In this document: piece by piece, positions 1 through 8,437 of the stretch
Layout of the letters: each line of letters begins with the position of its first letter
How positions within the stretch are numbered: the first letter of the stretch is position 1
DNA from: Anticarsia gemmatalis
Lineage: Eukaryota > Arthropoda > Insecta > Lepidoptera > Erebidae
Assembly (NCBI RefSeq): GCF_050436995.1
Contig: NC_134757.1
Coordinates: 8,816,501 to 8,880,500 of the forward strand
DNA: 64,000 nt
Direction of reading: 5' to 3'
Made by a program: the position numbers and the translations under genes
The notes under the pieces: generated by a model
The model's database searches: none
Told to the model about the DNA's origin: nothing
Seen by the model: the letters and a program-made list of their open reading frames with translations, nothing else

Positions 1-3000
1 GCTCCATGCCTCGCCACTGTCGACCATGGCCCGGCACACGGTCGAGAGTGACAAATCGGCTCCGATGGCGTCAACAAGTGCCGCGCGCGGCTCCGACCAC
101 GCCGAGCACACGGCGAGTGTGTGTTCCGCCGTGTCCTCGGCACAGCCGCAGTGATGGCAAGCCATCGTCGACTCCCTGCCGATCCGGCACAGGTATCTCC
201 CGAAGCAACCGTGCCCGGAGAGGACCTGCGTCAGCCGGAAGGTCATCGACCCGTGTCGCCTGTTGACCCATCGATCCAGGACCGGTCGGATAGCGCCGAT
301 GGTCAAAACACCGGCGCTTGGCTCTACCAACCGCTCGGACCACTGCCGGAGGATCTCGTCGCGGCACTCACGCCGCGCGAGTGCCCCCGTTGGCAGTAAT
401 CCGGTCCCCGTGTTCCTCTCTGCTCTCGCCTGACGGTAACGTTCCGCCAAGGCACGAGCCTCGAGGTCCCATGGGGGAGTCCCGGCGAGGACACATGCCG
501 CTCCAAAGCTGACGGTCACGTATCCCCGTATGGACCTGTTCGCCATCACTCGTTGCGGTCTCTGAAGGACCGCAGTGTTCCGGCGATTCAGGGCATCCAC
601 CCAGATGGGCGCCCCGTAAAGAGCCATCGAGCGCACAACGCCGGTGTAAAGCCGGCGGCATGCACCCGAGGGCCCCCTCAGGTTCGGAAGCAATCTTCCC
701 AGTGCCCCAGCAGCTCCAACAAGTTTGGGTGCAAGGCGAAGGAAGTGCTCCCGAAAGTTCCACCTGCTGTCGAGGACGATGCCTAGGTACCGCATCGACC
801 TACCAACGCTGATGGAAACTCCGCCCACCACTAGCTGCGCTCCGACCGGCGGCGCCTGCCGAGGCCCATGAAAACAAATGGCCTCGGATTTGTCTAGGGC
901 AACCACGAGTCCCAGGCGCCGAATACGGCTGACGACTTCGGCGACGCCGGTCGTGGCCAAGAGAGCCGCCTCTGGGTATGTATCGCCGCGGGCCGTGACG
1001 AGGGTATCGTCGGCGTAACAAGTCACGTCGACCCCCGCCACGAGAGGTTCCCGCAGCACCCAGTCGTAGCCGATGTTCCACAGCGTCGGACCAAGTACCG
1101 ACCCCTGTGGAACACCGCACTTGACGATCCTCTGGCGCCACCCGTCCCGCGTGGGATACGCTACGGACCTGTCGGAGAGATAAGATGTTAACACTCTCCG
1201 CAGGTACTCCGGCACGCGGTGGTGGCTGAGCGCAGCGAGGATGCAGCTCCAGGGAAGCGAGTTAAAGGCGTTGGCGATGTCAAGAGACACCGCCACGACC
1301 ACCCCTCGCCCTTTCACTGCGTCCCCAATCAGGGATCTCACCCGCGAGATCGCGTCAATGGTGGACCGGCCCCGGCGAAACCCGAACTGCGAGTCACTGA
1401 GGTCCGGTCCCGGTCCCATTAAGTGCTCGGTGAGACGGGCTGCCAAAAGGCGCTCAAAGAGCTTGCCCGCCTCATCGAGCAAGACGATGGGACGAAATGC
1501 CGACGCAGAATCTGGCGGGCGTCCCTCCTTCTTGATCAGGGTCAATTTTCCCGTCTTCCACCTACGGGGAAAATGACCCTGTGCCAGGCACGAGGAGAAC
1601 AGCCATGTCACCCTGGAGTCGAGCGCGTTGGGCAGAGCCAATGCCCATGCCCGTCCGGGAATTCCGTCGGGCCCCGGAGCGGTGTTACGGCCCTTCAGCC
1701 TGTCCACCGCCCGGTGCAACTCGTCCAAGGTGACTTCGGGCGCGACTGCTTCCTCAAACTCCTCACTGTTGGTACTGCTCCCCGAATCCACCGCCGCCGC
1801 AACCGCAAACGGGGGAGGATGTTCCCCCCGGTCCGGAAACAGGCCTGCTAGTACCTGTTCCAGAAACTCGGGTTGGAGACTCTCCGTCACTGGGGGCTCC
1901 CAGGGGCGCAATTTGGCACGCACCATCCTGTAGGGCCGCCCCCAGGGGTCCCGGTCTAACGTGTCCAGGAACTCCTCCCAGGCCTTGTGTTTCGCGTCCA
2001 CAATAGCCGCCGACAGGGCTCTACGACAGTCCCTATAGGCGGCATATAATTCGGCCTCGCGGGCTTCGTTGCGGCGACGACGCCGGCTTCGGGCGTATCG
2101 ACGTCTGGCGATCACGCAGTTCTGTCGAATCTGCGCGATCTCCGGTGACCACCAATACACCTGACGTCTGGGGAGGCAGGGGCGGGCCCGCGGCATGGAC
2201 GCGTCGCATACACGTGACATCGCGTCCACGAGCCACTCAGCCTCTACCTCCACGTCCACCGGGCCCTCAGGCGCTGGACTCCAGGACTGCACCAAGGCCG
2301 CCTCGACCAGCAGCTCTCGGTCGAGACGTCCCAGCATCCACCGCGGGCCGGCCCCACCCGGGGCCCGACCCGGACTGTTCGGAGCGGCCGGAGAAGGCAG
2401 AATCCGATACCGGATATACCGGTGGTCGGATGCCGTCTCAACCTCCTCTAGCACGCTCCAGTCCTGGACACGGCGTGCCAGGGCGGCGCTAGTGAACGTG
2501 AGGTCCACTATCGAGCTGCCCTGTTGACGCACGCACGTGTTTACCGAGCCCCGGTTGGTCAGAACCAACCCGAGCGATACAGCCCATTCTTCCAACGCCT
2601 GACCCCTGGCATTAGTTGCCGGAGATCCCCACGCCACAGACTTGGCGTTGAAATCCCCAGCCACGAGAACGGGGGAGGGGTGTGCCCATCTGACGAGCCT
2701 CGACACCTCTTGAAGGAATCGCTCAAAGTCAGACGGGACACAGTTCGGAGAGCAGTAGCACGCGACCACCGTCACGGATCCCATTGACGCCGCCACGCAT
2801 CCGCGACCCCTCGCCACCTTTTCGAAGGGTGGCGAGCCGTGCGACGCCAACCTTACCAGGGCCGCCGTGCCCGTTAGGTCCCCGACCCAATTATCACGGG
2901 CGGGAACCATGTAGGGCTCGGAGACCACTGCCACGTGTATCAACCACTGCGCCATACTCTGGAGAAGTAAGTCCTGAGCTGCAGCGCAGTGGTTGAGGTT

Positions 3001-3027
3001 CGCCTGTAGGAGGCGGATCTCGGCCAT
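1..3027 (-). CDS. Retrotransposon ORF2: endonuclease and reverse transcriptase (C-terminal end beyond window)
   Basis: 1009 codons are open without a stop and run off the window's left edge. The protein nicks target DNA and copies the element's RNA there (target-primed reverse transcription). The N-terminal endonuclease shows QANLNHC near the start, VSEPY, the catalytic GDFNAKS (Asp125) and SDH (Asp201-His202). The reverse transcriptase follows with FRPIVLLDEAGKLFERLL, QFGFRRGRSTIDAI, the catalytic SLDIANAFNSLPW, GVPQGSVLGPTLWN and CYADDTLV (YADD at 671-674). Near the end, residues 957-974 form a CX2C...HX4C finger typical of R1-clade ORF2. The ATG is three bases after the ORF1 stop and in the same frame. 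Length so far agrees with R1-type ORF2 (about 1000-1100 residues), so only a short tail should be missing. Confidence 0.95.
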   Translation of the reverse strand, partial: MAEIRLLQANLNHCAAAQDLLLQSMAQWLIHVAVVSEPYMVPARDNWVGDLTGTAALVRLASHGSPPFEKVARGRGCVAASMGSVTVVACYCSPNCVPSDFERFLQEVSRLVRWAHPSPVLVAGDFNAKSVAWGSPATNARGQALEEWAVSLGLVLTNRGSVNTCVRQQGSSIVDLTFTSAALARRVQDWSVLEEVETASDHRYIRYRILPSPAAPNSPGRAPGGAGPRWMLGRLDRELLVEAALVQSWSPAPEGPVDVEVEAEWLVDAMSRVCDASMPRARPCLPRRQVYWWSPEIAQIRQNCVIARRRYARSRRRRRNEAREAELYAAYRDCRRALSAAIVDAKHKAWEEFLDTLDRDPWGRPYRMVRAKLRPWEPPVTESLQPEFLEQVLAGLFPDRGEHPPPFAVAAAVDSGSSTNSEEFEEAVAPEVTLDELHRAVDRLKGRNTAPGPDGIPGRAWALALPNALDSRVTWLFSSCLAQGHFPRRWKTGKLTLIKKEGRPPDSASAFRPIVLLDEAGKLFERLLAARLTEHLMGPGPDLSDSQFGFRRGRSTIDAISRVRSLIGDAVKGRGVVVAVSLDIANAFNSLPWSCILAALSHHRVPEYLRRVLTSYLSDRSVAYPTRDGWRQRIVKCGVPQGSVLGPTLWNIGYDWVLREPLVAGVDVTCYADDTLVTARGDTYPEAALLATTGVAEVVSRIRRLGLVVALDKSEAICFHGPRQAPPVGAQLVVGGVSISVGRSMRYLGIVLDSRWNFREHFLRLAPKLVGAAGALGRLLPNLRGPSGACRRLYTGVVRSMALYGAPIWVDALNRRNTAVLQRPQRVMANRSIRGYVTVSFGAACVLAGTPPWDLEARALAERYRQARAERNTGTGLLPTGALARRECRDEILRQWSERLVEPSAGVLTIGAIRPVLDRWVNRRHGSMTFRLTQVLSGHGCFGRYLCRIGRESTMACHHCGCAEDTAEHTLAVCSAWSEPRAALVDAIGADLSLSTVCRAMVDSGEAWS

Positions 3028-3030
3028 TAT

Positions 3031-4776
3031 TTAATTGCCAAGTTCCATTGCCTCCCCGGCCTGTGACGGCTGGCCATTCATATTGTTCTGGGGAGCCTTA
3101 CCCCCCGTCTTTTGAGAGGCCTTTCCTGCCTTACTCTTGGGCTTGGGGGCCCTACAGGAGGGACCCCCAAGACGGTGCTCCGCCGGCAACTTCGCCTGCA
3201 CACACAGTATGCAGCGCGGTGCGGCGGAGCACTGCCCCGCCTTATGCCCGGCCTGACCGCAGCGGTAGCAGATGTCGCTGCGGTCACACTCGGAATCACA
3301 AACGGCCCGGGCGTGACCGGCGGCCAGGCACCGGAAGCAGCGCATTTGGCGGGGTTCAGCGACACTAATACGAGCCGAGACCCACCCCACCAGTAGCCTT
3401 CCGGCATCTGCAACCTTTTTTGCAGCCACAATTGGACATTTTGCCCAGGCCGTACCCTCTCCGCGTGGTCCGCTGCGGACCGCGCCAACCTTTACTGCTT
3501 CCACTAGGCAGCCTCCGGTTCGCGAAATCGCCTGAGCCACTTCCTCTGGAGTTACAGAGTCGTCCAGACCGCGAATTCGTATATCTACGCACTTACAGGG
3601 TCTGGACACTATCGCGTCACTCCCCAGGACCTCTTTCAATTTCCCTGCGAGGGAGTCCGCCTTTCTTTCCGCATCTGGCCCGGGGATCTCCATTTTCCGC
3701 GCGCCAGTCGCGGCGACGCAGATCTTGGCGATCCCGCTGATGCCGTGATCCGCCAGGACGATGTTCTGTTTCGCCCTGGCGATCAATTCAGCGTAGGTGA
3801 TGCCTCTCGCGACGGCATCCTGCGACACCGTCAAAATTATTGCTGCCGCCGACGGGGGACGCAGTGCGACCGCCGCTTTCTCCTGTTTCTTTGCAGGACT
3901 CTTGGTTACTGCGGCTATAGGCGTCTGCGCCGGTGCAGCAGCTTTTGCCCCTTTCTTTGAGCGCTTACGCGCCATAACGTTCCAACCCTCTGAAAGGGGT
4001 GGCGGAAGCGGTGGGCCCGCCGGAAGGCCCGAAGCAGGTTGGCTTGGGCCGGGAGCAGGGGCAGGAGTCGGTACAACTCCCCCCTCTGACTTCTTCCCTT
4101 TCCTCTTGCCTTTGCCCTTGCCCTTGGAGGCCTTGCCATCTCTCTCAGTGATAGATGAGGGGGCCGAAGAAGGAGCCGGGGCCGGAGGGACAATTGCCCA
4201 CGCGACATTAGTCTGCGGGGCGGGCTTTGGTTGCGCCACCCCTTTGTCCGCTGCTAGAGGCGGGCGGAGGCGAGGCTCTGGCGGAAGCCGGGCCTCTATG
4301 GCCCCAAAGCGGGCGTCTAAGAATAGCCGAAAGTCGGCAAACCTCCGATCGAAGTCGCCCTCCGACGTCACCTCAGTCGGCCTAGAATTAGCCAACAAGG
4401 ACTCCACCACCTCCTTCAGGGCCGCCACTTCCTTGGTGAGAAGGTTGACCCTGAGAGTAAGGCGATGGTTCTCTGCTTTTAAAGCGACATTCTCGACCGA
4501 GGCGGTTCGCCGACTCAACTCGGATGCCGCCCGCCGGACTTCCTTCTCCGCCTCCTTAATGGACTTAGCAAATGAGCCCTTAAGGTTGGAGCGGTCCGCA
4601 ACATGGCGGACGGCATCCATGTGCCGCAACATTAGTTGGGCGATGTCTGTCGCGGTCAGCTTTTCCAGCTCCCGGTCAGACGGCCCTGGCTTCAATTGGA
4701 GGCGATTTCCCTCATCTTCACTCAGGGCTGGTCGGTCATCGACCCGGTTACGGCACAGCTGAGGCCACTCTCTTCG
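3031..4776 (-). CDS. Retrotransposon ORF1 (gag-like), C-terminal part with three zinc knuckles
   Basis: This frame is open for 581 codons after a TAG at 4779-4777, but its first ATG is only at 4632, so it probably continues the upstream ORF1 part in another frame. It begins with a helical segment containing SNLKG, typical of R1-type gag. A Pro/Ala-rich, Lys/Gly-rich middle follows. It ends in CFRCLAAGHARAVC, CYRCGQAGHKAGQC and a third, longer CX2C...H...C knuckle. The role known for the family is RNA binding and formation of the retrotransposition particle. The stop TAA at 3033-3031 is followed by ATA and then the ORF2 ATG. A 321-codon open frame on the opposite strand is only its shadow. Confidence 0.9.
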   Translation of the reverse strand, partial: RREWPQLCRNRVDDRPALSEDEGNRLQLKPGPSDRELEKLTATDIAQLMLRHMDAVRHVADRSNLKGSFAKSIKEAEKEVRRAASELSRRTASVENVALKAENHRLTLRVNLLTKEVAALKEVVESLLANSRPTEVTSEGDFDRRFADFRLFLDARFGAIEARLPPEPRLRPPLAADKGVAQPKPAPQTNVAWAIVPPAPAPSSAPSSITERDGKASKGKGKGKRKGKKSEGGVVPTPAPAPGPSQPASGLPAGPPLPPPLSEGWNVMARKRSKKGAKAAAPAQTPIAAVTKSPAKKQEKAAVALRPPSAAAIILTVSQDAVARGITYAELIARAKQNIVLADHGISGIAKICVAATGARKMEIPGPDAERKADSLAGKLKEVLGSDAIVSRPCKCVDIRIRGLDDSVTPEEVAQAISRTGGCLVEAVKVGAVRSGPRGEGTAWAKCPIVAAKKVADAGRLLVGWVSARISVAEPRQMRCFRCLAAGHARAVCDSECDRSDICYRCGQAGHKAGQCSAAPRCILCVQAKLPAEHRLGGPSCRAPKPKSKAGKASQKTGGKAPQNNMNGQPSQAGEAMELGN

Positions 4777-5285
4777 CTAGCGAGAGACGATCGCGCTTTC
4801 CCTCTCTTCTTTTTCCCACCCTTGCGTGGGCTCACTTTGGCCAGAGGCTCGGCCTCTTGGCGCATGGCTGATACTGGCCGCTTTCGGCCTTTGCCTGATT
4901 CGCTGGCTACCTGGCGCCCCTTCCTGAACATCGGGGCCCCGCCCGAAGAGGCAGCCTCGTCCCTTTCCGACTCGCTGTCACTAATAGAGGGACGCCTGAA
5001 AAACGTAGGCTCCTCAGCCTCGGATAGCTCAGCGAGCTGGTCCGTCTGCGCCGAACTAGAGGCCCCCAACACCACAGGTGTCCGGGACCTGGAACGTCTT
5101 CCACTAAGCGTCCGGGACCTAGAACCCCTTTCGCTAAGCGTCTGGGGCCTGGAACCCCCTCCACCTCCTTCCACCCTCTGGGTATTTTCAGGCGTCTTAG
5201 GACGCCTGAATATTCCCTCGTCTACAACAGGGACTACGTCCCCAACTTCTCCACAAACTTTTTTATTTAAATTGTCAATATTCAT
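4722..5285 (-). CDS. Retrotransposon ORF1 (gag-like), N-terminal part, out of frame with the rest
   Basis: From the ATG at 5285 this frame runs 187 codons to TGA at 4724-4722. The product is Ser/Arg/Glu-rich with repeated RSRT/GSRS-like stretches, an acidic SDSESERDE block and a Lys/Arg-rich end, a low-complexity make-up seen at the N-terminus of many R1-clade gag proteins. It overlaps the downstream gag frame by about 55 bases. Passing from one to the other needs a -1 change of reading. No convincing slippery heptamer is visible in the overlap, so a mutation or sequencing error is likelier than programmed frameshifting. An upstream GTG at 5384 is in frame, but the ATG is preferred. Confidence 0.7.
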   Translation of the reverse strand: MNIDNLNKKVCGEVGDVVPVVDEGIFRRPKTPENTQRVEGGGGGSRPQTLSERGSRSRTLSGRRSRSRTPVVLGASSSAQTDQLAELSEAEEPTFFRRPSISDSESERDEAASSGGAPMFRKGRQVASESGKGRKRPVSAMRQEAEPLAKVSPRKGGKKKRGKARSSLASEESGLSCAVTGSMTDQP

Positions 5286-5999
5286 ACTGATCCCACGAGA
5301 ATGGGGGAAATATAACGTCCACCCAGGCAGAGCCCCCTGTACCTGGGTAACCCTATCTACACCGTGAGGTCGGGCAGGTTTCACGGGAATTCTAACCTAA
5401 AGTTTTTTATTGAGGTTTTCTCCTCTTGACCCAGCCAATTAAGGCAAGGCCCTCGGTCCCAGCAGTGGCCGCGAGACGTGACCACGACGCCTCCGCCGGG
5501 ATAACGAGTTTGAGGACGGTGACTGAAGTCTGCCCACCCGGAAACGATACCGAATCCGGGTGAGCCCGTCCTCCCCCCCACTGGCCTGGAAGCCCCGGCC
5601 AGCAATCCCCGCGAGGAGATTACCTGCCGTTGCTTCCCGCCACACCAGCCAGAACCGCTCCCCATACCACCGACCCGAAGGTTTGTGGGATGAGGAACGG
5701 AGCCGCCAAAGGGTAATTTTTTATAGAGGTTTTCTTCCTCGCGACCACCATCTCAAAAGAGACGGCAGCCCCCGAACCCGACTTACGTCAGGCCTTACGG
5801 GTTGAGTCCCTCCTAGCTTCACCGTGGCTGGATTGCCACGGCTACTGAGCCCCCTCACCACGACAAGGTGGAAACTCCCCGAGGGGGAAAGGCCTCTCCC
5901 CTAGACTTCCAGTCCCCTCGGTCGCTTGCTGCTTCCAGCCAATCTTCCAGGAACGCGTCTATACGTCGTCCCGCCATCTCCGTTTGGGCCTTCCCCATT
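5286..5999 (-). promoter_or_regulatory. 5' untranslated region and presumed internal promoter of the retrotransposon
   Basis: About 0.7 kb of GC-rich sequence upstream of ORF1 ends abruptly at an AT-rich flank (poly-A/T-like run at 6000-6012). Elements of this type carry their promoter inside the 5' region. Two copies of a roughly 28-bp segment (5403-5430 and 5716-5745; shared core GAGGTTTTCT followed by CCTC) lie about 315 bp apart in direct orientation. The exact transcription start cannot be read from sequence. Confidence 0.6.
5855..5998 (-). CDS. Short ORF (47 residues) at the extreme 5' end of the retrotransposon
   Basis: An ATG at 5998-5996, within a few bases of the inferred 5' end, opens 47 codons to a TGA at 5857-5855. 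The product begins MGKAQTEMAGRRIDAFLEDW and is amphipathic. It could be an upstream ORF in the 5' region, the remnant of an adjacent element's C-terminus, or chance. I do not recognise it. Confidence 0.2.
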   Translation of the reverse strand: MGKAQTEMAGRRIDAFLEDWLEAASDRGDWKSRGEAFPPRGVSTLSW

Positions 6000-7474
6000 A
6001 AAAAAATAATTAATAAAAATTAAGTTGCCTAGAAAAAAATAATTATACTTTCTAGCTATATTTTGAAGTGAAAATAGCAGAGCAATTATATTGTAGTACG
6101 AGTTTATTTTAACCACCATAATTGAGAACACGTACCGGTTTTGTAAAACACAACAAAGTGAGCGCCCATCCAAAACACATTCAATACATGTGCTGTTTAT
6201 AACTAAGCTAACTTTAGGGACTTTGCAAACTGCCCTGTTATTACCGTTATCGTGGTAACGTACCGTGAGGTTATATTATAAAGTGTATACTTTTATACTC
6301 ATTAAAATTTTATGAACTAATTGGATAGAAGGTTATGGGAAAATCTGAAATTCGGGAAAAGAAAAATATGGTAAACGTGGAAATAATGCGCCTGATATGA
6401 TGCATCTTGACATTCATTTAGTTTTGTCGCTCATAAAGGGTTTGCTGTTCTAGGGTGTAGATTGAGTCTTCATTAGATTGCACTAATTCCGAACCGTGAA
6501 AGACAGTCCTGATCCATTTTTAGGCTAAACGTTGTTATAAAACGAGCCCTTATTAATTTTAAAATACAAATTCGAAAGTCTATCTTTAAATTTCCATAAA
6601 TCACCTGTAGCTGTATATTTTGTATTGTTTTCAATCTGACACCCTTTTTTAATTTGTTATAAAACAAGTCTCCGACATATTCGTTTATATTTTTTTATTT
6701 TTTGGAATCTGCTAAGTATAATTTGGTCGACACAAAATACGTATTATAAAAATCTATACATTTACAAATATTTGCCAATTTATCGTATTTATTCAGCCGT
6801 TGTATCGCTAAGGGTCTTCAGACGTTAGACAGTGCAGTGTCCAGATGGCGTGTCAGTGTGAGAGTAATATCGCGTTAAAGCGAGCACGTGCTGTAACGAT
6901 CGCTCGTTAACTCCTACCCGTTACACTGCACTTTCCTGTCTTGGGACTAAGCTTCAAGTTTTGTATTATTTTAATGCGGAGTGTTGACCGTTGTTTGGTG
7001 TTGTTATACGTGGTTAACTGGCTAGAGAATTAATATTAAAAGGCGTATTTTTTATTAAATTTATTTTGTTTTTATTTCGTGGTCAAATTTTATCAGATTT
7101 CATGACTTCTGAAACTTGATTGTTATGTTTGGAAGCGAACATATCGTAAAATAGTAGCTCGAGGTTCAACGTTTTAACTAAACGTATTTTGTAAACATGC
7201 AATTTTTAACTTTATACTACTACATTTTTCATATAAGAGCGATTAGCAAAATATCCTAGTTAATTCAAGCATGATATAAAATATTTTCTCTGCCAACACA
7301 TTTTAAATAAAAAGCCTATTTAACCAAACCCAACTAAGTACCACTATCATTTAACAAAAACAATATCACCCAAGTCCCTACTTAATGCAGTCGCCCTCGC
7401 ACACACATACTAATGTCCAAACGTGACGTGAGCTGAATTAGAAACAGTGTGCTTAATCGCTTAAATCTTACCCG
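6000..7474. other. AT-rich DNA with no recognised gene
   Basis: This is the flank of the retrotransposon's 5' end. Open frames are short and of random composition. A slightly GC-richer patch at about 6810-6955 has no recognisable coding or RNA structure. Confidence 0.6.
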
Positions 7475-7537
7475 GCGCTTATCAAATAATCTTTAATTAA
7501 ATGCACCCACTAAGAGTGTGCACTTAACCAAACTTAA
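7475..7537. repeat. 63-bp direct repeat, left copy (SINE target duplication)
   Basis: This segment matches 7950-8012 at 62 of 63 positions; the difference is cacttAacc against cacttGacc. The two copies abut the inserted SINE exactly, so they read as an unusually long target-site duplication. Confidence 0.85.
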
Positions 7538-7949
7538 CATACATATGTACATACATACATAATAGCACGCCTTTATTCCCAACGTTGTAGAGATGTATGA
7601 AATACACCCGCGTTTCGCCATTAACAATGTCAATCTCATGTAATAGGTGGTGAGTTTGCTAACATAGATCAGTAGCGCGATTCTGTATAGTCGGTACTGT
7701 CGAATATCAAAATTTTGATATGTAGAATGTACTGCCAAAATATTTCCTACGACGCCCGTCAGAGGAGCTGATCCGATTTTCTTACAAGATTTCTCGATGG
7801 CAGTTCGGTTGTCGGTAGTCGATAGTAATAGAAAATCTTATATAAATTTTGAAATAACAATAGCACGTTGTCCGACCTGGTAATCAAACCTGAAACCTCG
7901 TGGTCAGCAGTCGTATACGCTACCGACCGAGCCACAGAAGTAGTCAGAA
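7538..7949 (-). mobile_element. tRNA-derived SINE, minus orientation, with a MITE inserted in it
   Basis: Read on the minus strand, the head (about 7946-7863) is tRNA-like. TGGCTCGGTCGGTAGCG resembles an A box, and GGTTTCAGGTTTGATTACC a B box of the GGTTCGANTCC type. The body continues to an end rich in TATG repeats (7538-7561). The body is interrupted by a MITE (about 7670-7838). Direct repeats of 63 bp flank the whole. Polymerase III promoter boxes plus a simple-repeat tail are hallmarks of SINEs, which move with a partner LINE's enzymes. Confidence 0.8.
7670..7838. mobile_element. MITE family A, copy 1 (nested in the SINE)
   Basis: The copy starts CAGTAGCGCGATTCT. It contains the family core GTACTGCCAAAATATTTCCTA and the region around GCTGATC, and ends with TCGGTTGTCGGTAGTCGATAG. 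The terminal inverted repeats are worn compared with the copy at 12263-12450. It is non-autonomous with no coding capacity. Confidence 0.75.
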
Positions 7950-8012
7950 GCGCTTATCAAATAATCTTTAATTAAATGCACCCACTAAGAGTGTGCACTT
8001 GACCAAACTTAA
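7950..8012. repeat. 63-bp direct repeat, right copy (SINE target duplication)
   Basis: This is the partner of 7475-7537, with one mismatch, starting directly after the SINE head. Confidence 0.85.
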
Positions 8013-8388
8013 TTAGTGCGATAAGCTCTGAAATCCATTTGGAGTTAGTTGGGGCAAGTGTCACTGAATTTTTGTTGAGAACTTTGCGTCTTAATATTTA
8101 ATTAAGAATTAGTTAGTTGGATTCATGTTATAATTTCTTTGAGGTAATGAGTTTAGTTTTTGATCCCACGTTACGAGTTTGGGTTAATGATTTACCAAGT
8201 TTATGTGTTTTTTTTTTGTTTCCAAGGTTTCCTACTAATATTTCACTCTTGGTAGGACTATAAAATGTTTTTGTGTTGGGAGCTAATAGAAAAATTGGGT
8301 TCGACATTTTACATGTGACGTCTTCAAAAATACACGTTAACCAATTTTGGTTTTACCAAAATTATTTCAATACATTCAGTGAAAAATT

Positions 8389-8437
8389 GCAATTTAGCTT
8401 AGTTCATGACTTCAAGTCATGAACTAAGCTAAATTGC
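8389..8437. repeat. Perfect 49-bp palindrome
   Basis: Two 24-base arms are exactly complementary around a single central C at 8413; the left arm starts GCAATTTAGCTTAGTTCATG. As RNA or cruciform DNA it would form a long perfect stem with almost no loop. No flanking terminal repeats or target duplication were recognised. The rest of 8013-9568 shows no gene that I recognise. Confidence 0.9.

Larger units (their letters stand above)
1..5999 (-). mobile_element. R1-clade non-LTR retrotransposon, 3' end outside the window
   Basis: This is a GC-rich block in AT-rich surroundings, with a sharp composition border near 5999. Read on the minus strand it has a 5' untranslated region (about 5999-5286), a gag-like ORF1 (5285-3031, one frame break) and an endonuclease/reverse transcriptase ORF2 (3027 to beyond position 1). 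ORF order, three zinc knuckles in ORF1, an N-terminal apurinic-type endonuclease and a C-terminal CCHC finger in ORF2 match the R1 clade (R1, TRAS, SART, Waldo and relatives). The 5' flank shows neither ribosomal DNA nor TTAGG telomeric repeats, so this copy does not sit in the classic R1 or TRAS/SART targets on that side. The 3' end, poly(A) or tail and target duplication are not visible. ORF2 is fully open here, so the copy is probably young. Confidence 0.93.

Noticed and set aside
3797..4762. 321-codon open frame on the plus strand
   Set aside because: It lies exactly antisense to the gag frame with its zinc-knuckle continuation; its Ala/Gly/Arg-rich sequence is the shadow of a GC-rich coding strand.
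5286..6100. R1 or TRAS/SART target (28S rDNA or TTAGG repeats) at the 5' flank
   Set aside because: The flank beyond 6000 is unique AT-rich DNA with neither rDNA nor telomeric repeat.
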